Notes: a model not told the origin generated them from the sequence alone. Counted from the first letter of the stretch, positions 39,048 through 48,332 are shown. The stretch: 64,000 nt of DNA from RH-AL1 sp965249685 (GCA_965249685.1 CBDFMN010000002.1:24522-88521), one strand, 5' to 3'. A program made the numbers and translations.

Positions 39048-41084
39048 ATGCGTGTTAACCTAACACAGACACTTGATCCCGCGCCGCGACCTCGCCCGCG
39101 CGACGCCTACGTCGATCTTCCGGCAGATCTCGCCTTTCTCCGCGCCTATGGCGTGCCGCACCACGACCTGCGGCGCGCGGCGCGCCGGGCGTCCGTCCAG
39201 GCCGTGCCCGCCGCCGAGGCTCTCATCGCGGCCGGCGGCATCAGCGCCCACCTGTTCTATCGCGCGCTAGCGGACCACCTCGGCCTGCCCTTCGTCCAGA
39301 GCGGGATCGCGCTGGCGCCCGGCCCCGCGGCCTCCGCGACCGCCCACGGCCTGGCCCGCCTCGCGCCCGGCGCACAAGCACCGTGGTTGCTCGCGCCGCG
39401 CGGAGCCGCCCTGTCCCTCCTCCTCGAGGCGCGCCGGCGTGGCCTGCGCATGCCGGATGCGCTCGTCACCACGCCCAGTCGCCTCTCTTTGATGGCGCGC
39501 GGCGCGGACGAAGTCGCGATGACGCATGCGGCAAGCGAGGGCCTTCCGGAACGCGACCCCGGCCTGTCGGCCAAGACAGCGACGGATCGGTCCGTCAAGC
39601 TCGGCTTGGCGGTCGGCCTCGTCGTCCTCGGCACCGCCGCTGCTCTCGCGCCGCTACCCACCGCGATCGCGGCCGGACTCGTGTTCTTCGCGGCGATGAC
39701 CTTCCGCTTGATGGTCTGCGCCGCCGGCTTGGCGGTTCCGCACGCGGTGGCGGAGGCGATCGCCGACCGCGAACTCCCGCTCTATTCCGTGCTGGTCCCG
39801 ATCTATCGGGAGGCCGCGATGGTGCCAGCGCTCGTCGCGCGTCTCGATGCCCTCGACTATCCCCGCGCCAAGCTTGAAATCCGCCTCCTGGTGGAGGCCG
39901 ACGACGCGGAGACCCAGCTCGCCTGCCTGGCGGCGCCACTCGCGCCGCATTACGAGGTGATCGTCGTGCCGAGCGGCCACCCGCGTACCAAGCCGCGCGC
40001 CCTGAACTTGGCGCTGCCGCTGGTGCGCGGCACCCTCGTGACGATCTTCGATGCCGAGGACGCCCCCGAGCCGCAGCAATTGCGTCAGGCCGCCGCTCGC
40101 TTCCACCACGCGCCGCCGGACCTTGCCTGCCTCCAAGCCAGTCTGGCGATCCACAACGGCGCCGAGAGCCTCCTCGCGCGCCTTTTCAGCCTGGAATACG
40201 CGGGCCTCTTCGACCTCTTCAACAAGGGCATCGCCGCGTGGCACTTGCCCATGGCGCTGGGTGGCACCTCCAACCACTTCCGCGCGGCTGCCTTGCGCGC
40301 GGTCGGCGGCTGGGATGCCTGGAACGTCGCGGAGGACGCGGACCTCGGCCTGCGGCTCGCGCGCTTTGGCTTCAGGACGGAGGTTTTGGCAGCGACCACG
40401 TCCGAGGAGGCGCCGACCGACCTGGGAAACTGGTTCCGGCAGCGGCGGCGCTGGACCAAGGGCTGGATGCAGACGGCCCTCGTGCTCGGCCGCCACCCGG
40501 GCCGGCTGTACGCGGAGCTCGGCTTGTGGCAGACGGTCACGATCTTCCTGCAACTCACGAGCCTCGTGGCCGGGCCGCTCGCCGCCTGCCCGCTCACGGT
40601 GATCACCGCGGTATGGTTCTGCGCCTACGACCTGCCCGAATGCGCCGCCTGGGCGCAGTGGGCGGAAGCCACGCTGTGGGGCTCCGTCTTCGCGCTCGGA
40701 CCAGCCTCGGTGCTATGGCCCGCCTACGCCGCCGCTCGGATGCGACGGCTGCAAGCCACCCCGCTCGCCGTCCTCGCCTTGCTGCCCTATCAGGTCCTGA
40801 TCGGCCTTGCCGCCTGGGGCGGCCTCGTCGACCTGCTCGTCAGGCCCCACCACTGGCACAAGACGCGACATGGGGCGGCGATCACGATCGATCGCGCCCA
40901 CACCTCGGACGAGAACCGGCGCGCAGGCGCGCCGGCCTGGTTGGCTCAGCCTTTGGTACGGGCCTTTCGCGCGGCATACCGTGCGTCGCGGGCCGCTTTC
41001 CGATCGACCTCGTCGGCGATGACGCGCGATGCGCGCGCCAGGGCCGCCGCCGCGTCCGCGGCCTTGGCTTCCTCGGCAGCCTGA
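39048..41084 (+). CDS. GT2-family membrane glycosyltransferase
   Basis: 678 residues. The N-terminal ~130 residues resemble the MshEN/GspE-type helical domain found on some bacterial glycosyltransferases (LADHLGLPFV). Membrane helices near 190-225 precede a processive-type GT2 core: YSVLVPIYREAAMVPALV, the metal site DAEDAPEP, EDADLGLRL and QRRRWTKGWMQT. More helices follow. It should polymerise or transfer sugars across the inner membrane, like BcsA-related enzymes; the polymer is unknown. The last ~46 codons run antisense through the DUF6481 gene (139-base overlap) and look like a read-through tail. Confidence 0.9.
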   Translation: MRVNLTQTLDPAPRPRPRDAYVDLPADLAFLRAYGVPHHDLRRAARRASVQAVPAAEALIAAGGISAHLFYRALADHLGLPFVQSGIALAPGPAASATAHGLARLAPGAQAPWLLAPRGAALSLLLEARRRGLRMPDALVTTPSRLSLMARGADEVAMTHAASEGLPERDPGLSAKTATDRSVKLGLAVGLVVLGTAAALAPLPTAIAAGLVFFAAMTFRLMVCAAGLAVPHAVAEAIADRELPLYSVLVPIYREAAMVPALVARLDALDYPRAKLEIRLLVEADDAETQLACLAAPLAPHYEVIVVPSGHPRTKPRALNLALPLVRGTLVTIFDAEDAPEPQQLRQAAARFHHAPPDLACLQASLAIHNGAESLLARLFSLEYAGLFDLFNKGIAAWHLPMALGGTSNHFRAAALRAVGGWDAWNVAEDADLGLRLARFGFRTEVLAATTSEEAPTDLGNWFRQRRRWTKGWMQTALVLGRHPGRLYAELGLWQTVTIFLQLTSLVAGPLAACPLTVITAVWFCAYDLPECAAWAQWAEATLWGSVFALGPASVLWPAYAAARMRRLQATPLAVLALLPYQVLIGLAAWGGLVDLLVRPHHWHKTRHGAAITIDRAHTSDENRRAGAPAWLAQPLVRAFRAAYRASRAAFRSTSSAMTRDARARAAAASAALASSAA

Positions 41085-41344
41085 CGCTCCAGCGCGCGCT
41101 GCGCCTCGAGAGCCGCCTCCTGCTGCAGGCGGAGCGCCTCTTCGACCTCGCGCTCCTTGGCGCGGATCGCCTCGCGTTCGGCCATGCGGGCGTTGCGCGC
41201 GTCGACGATCGTACGCCTGGCAGCCTCGCGTGCCTTCAGCTCCGGGCTCGCCAAGCGTGCCTGGTAGTTCTTCAATTGCTCTTGCTTCTTGTCCATCGCA
41301 GAGCTTCGGCGTTCCGCGAAGCTCTTCTCTTTCAATCCGGCCAA
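40946..41344 (-). CDS. DUF6481 family coiled-coil protein
   Basis: 132 residues, almost entirely a charged Ala/Arg/Glu helix. It opens with FKEKSF-like LKEKSFAERR and ends KAARDARYAARKART, both typical of DUF6481 proteins of alphaproteobacteria. The likely start is the TTG at 41344 with AAGG upstream; an internal ATG (residue 17) would drop the conserved opening. The function is unknown. Its 3' third is antisense to the end of the GT2 gene. Confidence 0.75.
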   Translation of the reverse strand: MAGLKEKSFAERRSSAMDKKQEQLKNYQARLASPELKAREAARRTIVDARNARMAEREAIRAKEREVEEALRLQQEAALEAQRALERQAAEEAKAADAAAALARASRVIADEVDRKAARDARYAARKARTKG

Positions 41345-41553
41345 ACCGCTAACCTTCTATCATGCCTGAGATGCGCTTGACATAACGTCGGAGCCGCCAA
41401 AAATCCATGGCCGACGTCCGTCACGGCACAGAAAAAGGCAGTACTGTCCCCCCGTATCAGGCCGCATGGCGGCCTCGATTTGACGCGAGCAAGCGCACTT
41501 TTTACTGTCATGTGGCTGCCGCGCCTGCGGCTCCCCCGTCCCGGATCATCGTC

Positions 41554-43242
41554 ATGACCAGCGCCGCGCAACCGGCCGCCCCCTCCCCGTCGCTGCTCGA
41601 AGCCGCCAAGGTCAGCAAGGCCTGGCCTTTCGAGGAGGCGCGCAAGCTCGTCGCGCGCGTCGAGCGCACCGGTCAGCGCGAGGTGCTGTTCGAGACCGGC
41701 TACGGCCCCTCGGGCCTGCCGCATATCGGTACGTTCGGCGAGGTCGCCCGCACGACCATGGTGCGCCACGCCTTCGCGGTGCTGACCGACGGCGCTGTGA
41801 AGACGCGTCTCCTCGCCTTTTCCGACGACATGGACGGGCTGCGCAAAGTGCCCGACAACGTACCAAACGGCGCGATGATCGCGACATACCTGGGTCAGCC
41901 GCTGACGAAGGTGCCCGACCCGTTCGGCACGCACGAGAGTTTCGGGGCGCACAACAACGCCGAGCTTCGGCGTTTTCTCGACCAGTTCGGGTTCGACTAC
42001 GAGTTCGCCTCGGCGACGGACTACTATGCGTCCGGCCGGTTCGACGCCGCTCTGCTGCACATGCTCGCGCGCTACGACGAGGTCATGGCCATCATGCTGC
42101 CGACCTTCCGCGAGGAGCGCGCGGCGACCTACTCGCCCTTTCTGCCGCTGCACCCGCGCACCGGCGAGGTCATGCAGGTGCCGATCGAGGCGGTCGACGT
42201 CAGCGCCGGCACGATCACCTGGCGCGATCCCGCCTCGTCGGAGGCGTTCACGACGTTGGTGACGGGCGGCCGCTGCAAGCTCCAGTGGAAGCCCGACTGG
42301 GCGATGCGATGGTATGCGCTGCACGTCGATTACGAGATGGCCGGCAAGGACCTGATCGACAGCGTAAAACTGTCGGGCACCATCGTCAGGGCGCTCGGTG
42401 GCACGCCGCCCGAGGGCTTCAACTACGAACTCTTCCTGGACGAGCGGGGCCAAAAGATCTCCAAATCCAAGGGCAACGGTCTGACCATCGACAACTGGCT
42501 GACCTATGCCAGCCCGGAGAGCCTCGCGCTGTTCATGTACCAGCGTCCGAAGGAGGCGAAGAAACTGCATTTCGACGTCATCCCGCGCGCCGTCGACGAT
42601 TACCTCGGCTTCCTTAGTGCCATGCCGCGGCAGGAGGCGAAGGACCGGCTCGGCAACCCCGCCTGGCACATCCACGGCGGGGCGCCGCCGTCGGCGGAGG
42701 TGCTGCAGGCGGCGGGCGGCACGACGGCCCTGTCCTTCGCCATGCTGCTCAATCTCGCGACCGTCGCCAACAGCGAGGATCCTGCAGTGCTGTGGGGATT
42801 CCTGCGCCGCTACGCGCCCGACGTGTCGCCGCAATCTCACCCGCGCCTGAACGCGCTCGTGCGCTATGCCGTCGCCTATTATCGCGACTTCGTGCGCCCC
42901 GCGAAGCGCTACCGCCCGCCCGACGAAGTCGAGCGCGCGGCGCTTCAGTCACTGGATGCCGCGTTAACCGCCCTGCCGCCGGACGCTTCGGCCGAGGCGA
43001 TCCAGATGGCGCTCTACGACGTCGCCCGCCCCGTGCCGCGCTACCAGAACCTCAAGGCCAAGGGGGCGACGCCGGAGCGGCCTGGCGTCTCCAACGACTG
43101 GTTCGCGATGCTCTACCAAGTGCTCCTCGGTGCGCAGGAGGGGCCGCGCTTCGGATCGTTCGTAGCCCTCTACGGCGTGGCGGAGACGCGCGCGCTGATC
43201 GCGCGGGCGCTGGCGGGCGCGCTCGCGCAGGAGGCGGCATGA
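41554..43242 (+). CDS. lysS: Lysine--tRNA ligase, class I
   Basis: 562 residues. This is the archaeal-type class I enzyme also found in alphaproteobacteria, not the class II LysS (often named lysK). The Rossmann signatures are LPHIGTFGE (HIGH equivalent) and KISKSKGNG (KMSKS equivalent). A helical anticodon domain fills the C-terminal third. I chose the ATG at 41554 because the conserved protein starts just after it; the frame is open to 41407. The stop overlaps the next gene in ATGA, so DUF952 is coupled. Confidence 0.95.
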   Translation: MTSAAQPAAPSPSLLEAAKVSKAWPFEEARKLVARVERTGQREVLFETGYGPSGLPHIGTFGEVARTTMVRHAFAVLTDGAVKTRLLAFSDDMDGLRKVPDNVPNGAMIATYLGQPLTKVPDPFGTHESFGAHNNAELRRFLDQFGFDYEFASATDYYASGRFDAALLHMLARYDEVMAIMLPTFREERAATYSPFLPLHPRTGEVMQVPIEAVDVSAGTITWRDPASSEAFTTLVTGGRCKLQWKPDWAMRWYALHVDYEMAGKDLIDSVKLSGTIVRALGGTPPEGFNYELFLDERGQKISKSKGNGLTIDNWLTYASPESLALFMYQRPKEAKKLHFDVIPRAVDDYLGFLSAMPRQEAKDRLGNPAWHIHGGAPPSAEVLQAAGGTTALSFAMLLNLATVANSEDPAVLWGFLRRYAPDVSPQSHPRLNALVRYAVAYYRDFVRPAKRYRPPDEVERAALQSLDAALTALPPDASAEAIQMALYDVARPVPRYQNLKAKGATPERPGVSNDWFAMLYQVLLGAQEGPRFGSFVALYGVAETRALIARALAGALAQEAA

Positions 43243-43586
43243 GCGGCCCCATCTTCAAGATCGTGCCGGAGCGTCTGTGGCGCGCGGCGGAAGCCGACGG
43301 CCTCTTCACGGGCGCACCGGTCGACCATTCCGATGGCTACATCCACTTTTCCGGCGCCGATCAGGTGCGCGAGACGGCGGCGAAATATTTTGCCGGCGAG
43401 CGCGACCTGCTGCTCGTCGCCGTCGATCCCGCCGCGCTCGGCGATGCCTTGCGCTGGGAACCCTCGCGCAGCGACGCCTTGTTCCCGCACCTCTACGCGC
43501 CCCTCGACCCGGCGCGGGTGCTCTGGGTCGCGCCGCTACCGCTCGACGGCGACGGCCGGCACGACTTCGCCGGCCTGCTGCCGTGA
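43239..43586 (+). CDS. DUF952 family protein
   Basis: 115 residues. FKIVPERLWRAAEADG, DHSDGYIHFSGADQV and FPHLYAPLDPARVLWV are the conserved DUF952 blocks, and the length is normal. The fold is related to ADP-ribosyltransferase-like or ASCH-like small proteins; the activity is unknown. It is coupled to lysS by a four-base overlap and followed 43 bases later by pyrD, a common order in Hyphomicrobiales. Confidence 0.9.
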   Translation: MSGPIFKIVPERLWRAAEADGLFTGAPVDHSDGYIHFSGADQVRETAAKYFAGERDLLLVAVDPAALGDALRWEPSRSDALFPHLYAPLDPARVLWVAPLPLDGDGRHDFAGLLP

Positions 43587-43629
43587 CCCGCAATCGGCTT
43601 CATCCCGAAGCACCGGGGAGGCACCCGCA

Positions 43630-44697
43630 ATGACGTCGGCGATGCTTCGGTTCGGCTGGCCTCTCGCCCGCCCCTTCCTGCACGCGCTCGATCCCGAGCG
43701 GGCGCACGACTTGACGCTGGCGGCGCTCGCGCGCCTGCCGCTACCGACGCCCACACGCGACGACCCGCGCCTCGCCGTGGAGGTTTTCGGCCTTCGCTTC
43801 GCCAACCCGGTCGGCCTCGCCGCCGGCTTCGACAAGGATGGTGCCATCGCCCACCGCGCCGGCGCGCTCGGCTTCGGCTTCACCGAGATCGGCACGCTCA
43901 CCCCGCGCCCGCAGCAGGGCAATCCGCGCCCGCGCCTGTTCCGCCTGCCCGAGCACGGAGGCGTCATCAACCGCTTCGGCTTCAACAATCGCGGTCACGC
44001 CCACGCGGCGGCGGCGCTGAAGGCGGCGACCTGCGTGCTCGGCGTCAACGTCGGCGCCAACAAGGACGCGGACGACCGCGTCGCCGACTACGTGGCCGGC
44101 GTAAAAGCCTTCGCCGACCGCGCGGACTATTTCACGATCAACGTATCTTCTCCCAACACGCCGAACCTGCGCGACCTGCAGAAACCCGACGCGCTCGACG
44201 ACCTGCTCGCCCGCGTGCTCGCCGCGCGCGACGCGGCCACCCGCCACGTGCCCGTGCTGCTGAAGATCGCCCCCGACCTCTCGCTCGCCGACCTCGACGC
44301 GATCGTCCGCGTGGCGCGGGCACGCGGGATCGACGGCATGATCGTCTCCAACACGACGATCACGCGGCCGGACGCCTTGGCCCGCCACCGCGCCGGGCTG
44401 GAGGCCGGCGGCCTTTCCGGCCGTCCGCTCTTCGCCTTGTCGACGCGCATGCTGGCGGAGACGTTCCTGCGCGTGGAACGGCAGTTCCCGCTGGTCGGCG
44501 TCGGTGGCGTCGACGGGGCGGAAGCCGCCTGGGCGAAAATCGAGGCGGGCGCGAGCCTTGTGCAGATCTACTCCGCGCTGGTGTTTGGCGGGCCGGCGCT
44601 CGTGGGCGCGATCAAGCACGGGCTCCTGGCCAAGCTCGGCCCCGTTTCGCTCGCGCAGGCGATCGGCGGACGCGCCGCCGCCTGGAGCCAAGCCTGA
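43630..44697 (+). CDS. pyrD: Dihydroorotate dehydrogenase (quinone), class 2
   Basis: 355 residues. An N-terminal membrane-associating helix (FGWPLARPFLHALDPERAHD) marks class 2. FMN-binding barrel motifs are present: NPVGLAAGFDKDG, NRFGFNN, NVSSPNTPNLRDLQ with the catalytic Ser, and VGVGGVDGAE. It oxidises dihydroorotate to orotate with ubiquinone at the inner membrane. GGGGAGG lies about ten bases before the ATG. Confidence 0.96.
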   Translation: MTSAMLRFGWPLARPFLHALDPERAHDLTLAALARLPLPTPTRDDPRLAVEVFGLRFANPVGLAAGFDKDGAIAHRAGALGFGFTEIGTLTPRPQQGNPRPRLFRLPEHGGVINRFGFNNRGHAHAAAALKAATCVLGVNVGANKDADDRVADYVAGVKAFADRADYFTINVSSPNTPNLRDLQKPDALDDLLARVLAARDAATRHVPVLLKIAPDLSLADLDAIVRVARARGIDGMIVSNTTITRPDALARHRAGLEAGGLSGRPLFALSTRMLAETFLRVERQFPLVGVGGVDGAEAAWAKIEAGASLVQIYSALVFGGPALVGAIKHGLLAKLGPVSLAQAIGGRAAAWSQA

Positions 44698-44703
44698 CCA
44701 AGC

Positions 44704-45054
44704 CTAACGCGGCGAGCGATAGCTGAGGAGACGACCGAGCAGCCACAGCGGCACGACGATCGCCCCGCCGGCAACGATATAGGTCCCGAACTCGCGCACC
44801 CCGTCGATGCCGAGCGCCCAGACGCGTTCGGCGAGGTCGGAGACGATGCGGAAGACGTCGAGCGGCCGGATGTTGAGCCACATCAGCAACACACCGACGA
44901 GCAGCGACACCACGGCAAGCTTGAGCAGCACGGCAAGCGGCGACCCGCCGAGGAAGCGGTGCAGCGAGCGGTCCGACCCGCGACGCCATCGCGGCTCGGC
45001 CGCGCCCTGCGTCCACGACGGCGGGATCTGGTTTGGCGGGCGATCGTCGATCAT
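44704..45054 (-). CDS. DUF6460-like small membrane protein
   Basis: 116 residues. The polar N-terminus (PPNQIPPSWTQGAAEPRW) is followed by two membrane helices, about 41-61 and 92-110, separated by RPLDVFRIVSDLAERVW. The block GSPLAVLLKLAVVSLLVG and the ending VPLWLLGRLLSYR fit the DUF6460 family of alphaproteobacteria. No function is known. It converges on pyrD with six bases between stops. Confidence 0.72.
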   Translation of the reverse strand: MIDDRPPNQIPPSWTQGAAEPRWRRGSDRSLHRFLGGSPLAVLLKLAVVSLLVGVLLMWLNIRPLDVFRIVSDLAERVWALGIDGVREFGTYIVAGGAIVVPLWLLGRLLSYRSPR

Positions 45055-45216
45055 GGCGGGTCTCTTTGAGCCGAGCGGCGTCTTTTCCCTAGCATAGATC
45101 GGAAAAACGCCCGCGATAAGGAAGCCGACGGCGCGGCCCCGACAGGCCGCGCCTTCCCCCCAAACGGGTTTTGCGCTATGCGAGGGTCATTCACCGCCGT
45201 CAGCCCGAAGGTCCGC

Positions 45217-46515
45217 ATGAACGTCCTGTCCGCCCTCTCGAGCCTCGTCTCGGATGACATCGTCGCCGGGCCGGGCCGCCGCCACACCACCACGGCCGTC
45301 GTGGTCGGCGCCGGCGAGGGCGCCGTCACCGTCGGGGGGGGGGCGCCGATCGTCGTCCAAAGCATGACCAACACCGACACGGCCGACATCCCCGGCACCG
45401 TGGCGCAGGTGGCGGCTTTGGCGCGGGCCGGCTCGGAGATGGTGCGTATCACCGTCGACCGCGACGAGGCCGCCGCCGCCGTCCCGCACATCCGCGACCG
45501 GCTCGCCAAGATCGGCTGCTTCGTGCCGCTGATCGGCGACTTCCACTACATCGGCCACAAGCTCCTGACCGACCACCCCGCCTGCGCGGAGGCGCTCGAC
45601 AAGTACCGGATCAACCCCGGCAACGTCGGCTTCAAGGACAAGAAGGACCTGCAGTTCGGCACCATCATCGAGAAGGCCATCGAGCACGGCAAGGCGGTCC
45701 GTATCGGCGCCAATTGGGGTTCGCTCGACCAGGACCTCCTGACCAGCCTGATGGACGAGAACGCCAAGGCCGCCAACCCCAAGGATATGGGCGCGGTGAC
45801 TCGCGAGGCGATGCTGCAGTCCGCCCTGTTGTCGGCCGGCCGCGCGGAGGAGATGGGGCTGCCGAAGGACCGCATCATCCTGTCGGCCAAAGTCTCCGCG
45901 GTGCAGCAGCTCGTGGCCGTCTACAAGATGCTGGCGCAGCGCTCGACCTATGCGATCCACCTCGGCCTGACCGAGGCCGGCATGGGCTCGAAAGGCATCG
46001 TCGCCTCCGCGGCCGCGCTCGGCGTGCTGCTGCAGGAGGGCATCGGCGATACGATCCGCGTGTCGCTGACGCCCGAGCCGGGTGGCGACCGTACGGTGGA
46101 AGTCAAGGTCGCGCAGGAAATTCTGCAGACGATGGGCTTCCGCACCTTCGTGCCGCTCGTCGCCGCCTGCCCCGGTTGCGGCCGCACGACCTCGACGGTG
46201 TTCCAGGAGCTCGCGCGCGACATCCAGGACCATATCCGCGACGAGATGCCGAACTGGAAGACGCGCTACCCCGGCGTCGAGCAGCTCAACGTCGCGGTGA
46301 TGGGCTGCATCGTCAACGGCCCCGGCGAGTCGAAGCACGCCGACATCGGCATCTCGCTGCCCGGCACCGGCGAGACGCCGGCCGCCCCCGTCTTCATCGA
46401 CGGCAAGAAGGCGCTGACGCTGCGCGGCACCAACATCGCCGGCGACTTCAAGGGGCTGGTGGCCGACTATATCGAGCGCCGCTTCGGCACGGGCGCGAAA
46501 AGCGCGGCGGAATAG
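45217..46515 (+). CDS. ispG: 4-hydroxy-3-methylbut-2-enyl diphosphate synthase (flavodoxin)
   Basis: 432 residues from the ATG at 45217 (AAGG upstream); an ATG at 45178 is possible. TIM-barrel N-terminal half with QSMTNTDTADIPGTV and RINPGNVG; C-terminal Fe-S half with cluster ligands in CPGCGRT and GCIVNGPGES. It makes HMBPP from MEcPP in the non-mevalonate pathway, supplying ispA nearby. A run of ten G (45334-45343) lies inside the codons for VGGGAP. Confidence 0.96.
   Translation: MNVLSALSSLVSDDIVAGPGRRHTTTAVVVGAGEGAVTVGGGAPIVVQSMTNTDTADIPGTVAQVAALARAGSEMVRITVDRDEAAAAVPHIRDRLAKIGCFVPLIGDFHYIGHKLLTDHPACAEALDKYRINPGNVGFKDKKDLQFGTIIEKAIEHGKAVRIGANWGSLDQDLLTSLMDENAKAANPKDMGAVTREAMLQSALLSAGRAEEMGLPKDRIILSAKVSAVQQLVAVYKMLAQRSTYAIHLGLTEAGMGSKGIVASAAALGVLLQEGIGDTIRVSLTPEPGGDRTVEVKVAQEILQTMGFRTFVPLVAACPGCGRTTSTVFQELARDIQDHIRDEMPNWKTRYPGVEQLNVAVMGCIVNGPGESKHADIGISLPGTGETPAAPVFIDGKKALTLRGTNIAGDFKGLVADYIERRFGTGAKSAAE
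45334..45343 (+). repeat. Ten-G homopolymer inside ispG
   Basis: Ten consecutive G, coding Gly-Gly-Gly and the first base of the next codon, in the N-terminal part of ispG. The encoded residues are the family norm (VGGGAP), so the frame is correct as given. Such runs are prone to slippage and to base-calling error. Confidence 0.95.
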
Positions 46516-46523
46516 GCGCGCGC

Positions 46524-47228
46524 TTAGATCACACTGGCGGCGATGTTGATCGTCAACGCCAGGATCGCGCTGTTGAAGAAGAACGCCAGGATCGAGTGCA
46601 CCAGCGAGGTGCGCCGGATCACCTTCGAGCCGATCGACACGTCCGCCGTCTGCGCGGCGACGCCGATGATGAAGGAGAAATAGACGAAGTCCCAGTAGTC
46701 GGGGCTCTCCGTGTCGGGAAAGTTGATGCCGCCGCGCAAGGCCGGCGTCTCGCCCTCCACCGCTTTCGTCTCGTCGAAATACTGGTGCGCGTAGTGCAGC
46801 GCGAAGGTGAGGTGAATGAACGTCCAGGCGCTGAGCACCGTTGCGCCGGCGAGGCCGAGGTGCAGCCCCTTGTCCAATCCCTTCAGGTCCTTGGTGGCGC
46901 CAAGCTCCGCAAAGATCGCCGCCATGGAGGCGATGGCCGCGATGCTCGCCAGGACGAGGATGAGGAACTGCCCCTCGTCCGTGATCTTGGCGCGCCAGCG
47001 GATCGCCCGCTCGTCCGAGGTCGCGATCATGGCGAGGTAGAGTGCGACGTAGAGCCAGGTGCCGATGTTCCAGGCGAGCAGCAGGCGCGTGACGAGCGGG
47101 AACGCCGCGGGCTCCAGGAGAAAACCGACGATCCCAGCGGCGAGGCTGACGAGCAGGCGCGGACGCCCGACGGCGAACCGACCCAGAGCCGTTTCGGGCC
47201 AGCCGTGACTCGGAAAGATGCGCATCAT
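46524..47228 (-). CDS. DUF1345 membrane protein
   Basis: 234 residues with about five membrane helices. The family blocks RLLLAWNIGTWLYVAL, HLTFALHYAHQYF, SPDYWDFVYFSFIIGVAAQTADV and the C-terminal FFFNSAILALTINI are present. DUF1345 proteins have no established function. Two adjacent ATG codons (47228, 47225) are equally good starts. It converges on ispG with eight bases between. Confidence 0.9.
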   Translation of the reverse strand: MMRIFPSHGWPETALGRFAVGRPRLLVSLAAGIVGFLLEPAAFPLVTRLLLAWNIGTWLYVALYLAMIATSDERAIRWRAKITDEGQFLILVLASIAAIASMAAIFAELGATKDLKGLDKGLHLGLAGATVLSAWTFIHLTFALHYAHQYFDETKAVEGETPALRGGINFPDTESPDYWDFVYFSFIIGVAAQTADVSIGSKVIRRTSLVHSILAFFFNSAILALTINIAASVI

Positions 47229-47389
47229 GAGGGTCTCGGGTCCGGCGGTGCAGGGCGGGCGGCCGCATCCTTAAATTACTGGCCCAAGTTCCTCCATCCA
47301 AATCTATCTCTCACATTGTTGCTCCCCCTCGTTCCCTCAGGCGCGCCGATCCCGCGTTGGGCGGCACGGCACCAATCGAAGACGCTGGC

Positions 47390-47473
47390 CTAGGTCGCCG
47401 CGTCCTGAATGAACTCGGCCTGAGCGTTCTCGTATCTTAAGGTCGGGCAGACGAGTGAGCCCCCGTAATCCAT
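47390..47473 (-). other. Short orphan ORF after the barstar genes
   Basis: 27 codons from an ATG five bases after the second barstar stop, reading MDYGGSLVCPTLRYENAQ and ending QDAAT. It is in a different frame from the barstar gene. Too short to classify. It might be the end of a decayed third cassette in the toxin array, or chance. Confidence 0.3.
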
Positions 47474-47478
47474 AAAGA

Positions 47479-47787
47479 TCAGCTCACGATGTCGATGCTG
47501 ACCTCGACGTCGTGTTCCTCCTGTTGGCTGAATTCTTCACGACCCTGCACGATGTAGCTCTGAGCAGAACGAACGTACTCCCTCACGTCGTCCGGCGCAG
47601 CCTGAAGGTTGTGGATGCGGACGACGTAAGGCGGATCGACGGCGTTGATGCTGCCCCAGATCATGGAATCTACTAAACCATCGATGCTTTGGCCGTGCCA
47701 ATCGGGAGCACCAATTTCTTTTAGGATCGCGTCGTAGAAGTCGAGGACGGTCGTCCACCTTGCGGCATCCCGATTGATATCAAGCAT
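47479..47787 (-). CDS. Barstar-family immunity protein, second copy
   Basis: 102 residues from the ATG at 47787, which has GGAGGCAA just upstream. The barstar core is clear: FYDAILKEIGAPDWHG, SIDGLVDSMIWGSIN, then PPYVVRIHN. Barstar proteins bind and block barnase-type RNases by covering the active site. It is a paralogue of the gene at 48003. It directly follows the orphan toxin tip (47811-47984), so it is probably the matching antidote of that tip. Base composition here is lower in GC than the core genome, which fits acquired DNA. Confidence 0.88.
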   Translation of the reverse strand: MLDINRDAARWTTVLDFYDAILKEIGAPDWHGQSIDGLVDSMIWGSINAVDPPYVVRIHNLQAAPDDVREYVRSAQSYIVQGREEFSQQEEHDVEVSIDIVS

Positions 47788-47810
47788 ATTTGCCTCCGCA
47801 ACAGCTTCTT

Positions 47811-47984
47811 TCACTTCACTCTCACATTGTAACTGTAGAAACTGAAGTAGTGATTAGTGGTGAAGAACATTTTCAGGTTGCCTCTATCGATGATCAAGCG
47901 TCCATTGCCGCGTCCCCGTGCACCGAGTGGAATATCGAAAGCAACGTATCCGTCGATTGTTGGCGGCAGAACTGCCGATGGCAG
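47811..47984 (-). pseudogene. Orphan C-terminal tip of a barnase-like toxin
   Basis: The minus strand reads about 57 codons without a start: AVLPPTIDGYVAFDIP, then GRGNGRLIIDRGNLKMFF, then NHYFSF, and a TGA at 47811-47813. It aligns with the last ~60 residues of the toxin at 48352 (AVLPPSSHGYVAFDVN, GRGRLIVD, SHYESF) but is clearly diverged. It begins right after the stop of the first barstar gene and in the same frame. Headless toxin tips next to their own immunity gene are a hallmark of polymorphic toxin loci and can be exchanged into the full gene by recombination. Confidence 0.85.
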
Positions 47985-48002
47985 TCAGTCCCACTTGGCA
48001 AG

Positions 48003-48332
48003 CTACCAGCCGTCCCTCATCTTGCCGGAGATTATTTTAAGGCTGACCTCAACGTCCCGCTGTTTGCGCGCGCGGAACTCCTGCCGCGCTTCCGCCAAAG
48101 CCGCACCGACCTCCGCAATTTCGTCTCTCACATCCATAGGTACAGCTTCGATATTATGGACCCGCACAACATAGGGAGGGCAAACCGTATTGATTCCGCC
48201 CCAAATCATCGAGTCAACGAGGGCATCGATACTGATACCATGCCAGTCGGGTGCACCAACGGCTGTTAGGAGAGCTTGGTAGAAATCCGAATATTTAGTC
48301 CAAGCCTCGCCATTCAAGTCTATTGCTCGCAT
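48003..48332 (-). CDS. Barstar-family immunity protein, first copy
   Basis: 109 residues. YSDFYQALLTAVGAPDWHG, SIDALVDSMIWGGIN and PPYVVRVHN are the barstar core, parallel to the second copy at 47479 with moderate divergence outside it. It starts 19 bases after the toxin stop on the same strand, the standard place for the cognate immunity gene. It probably protects against the RNase domain at the end of that toxin. Confidence 0.88.
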   Translation of the reverse strand: MRAIDLNGEAWTKYSDFYQALLTAVGAPDWHGISIDALVDSMIWGGINTVCPPYVVRVHNIEAVPMDVRDEIAEVGAALAEARQEFRARKQRDVEVSLKIISGKMRDGW

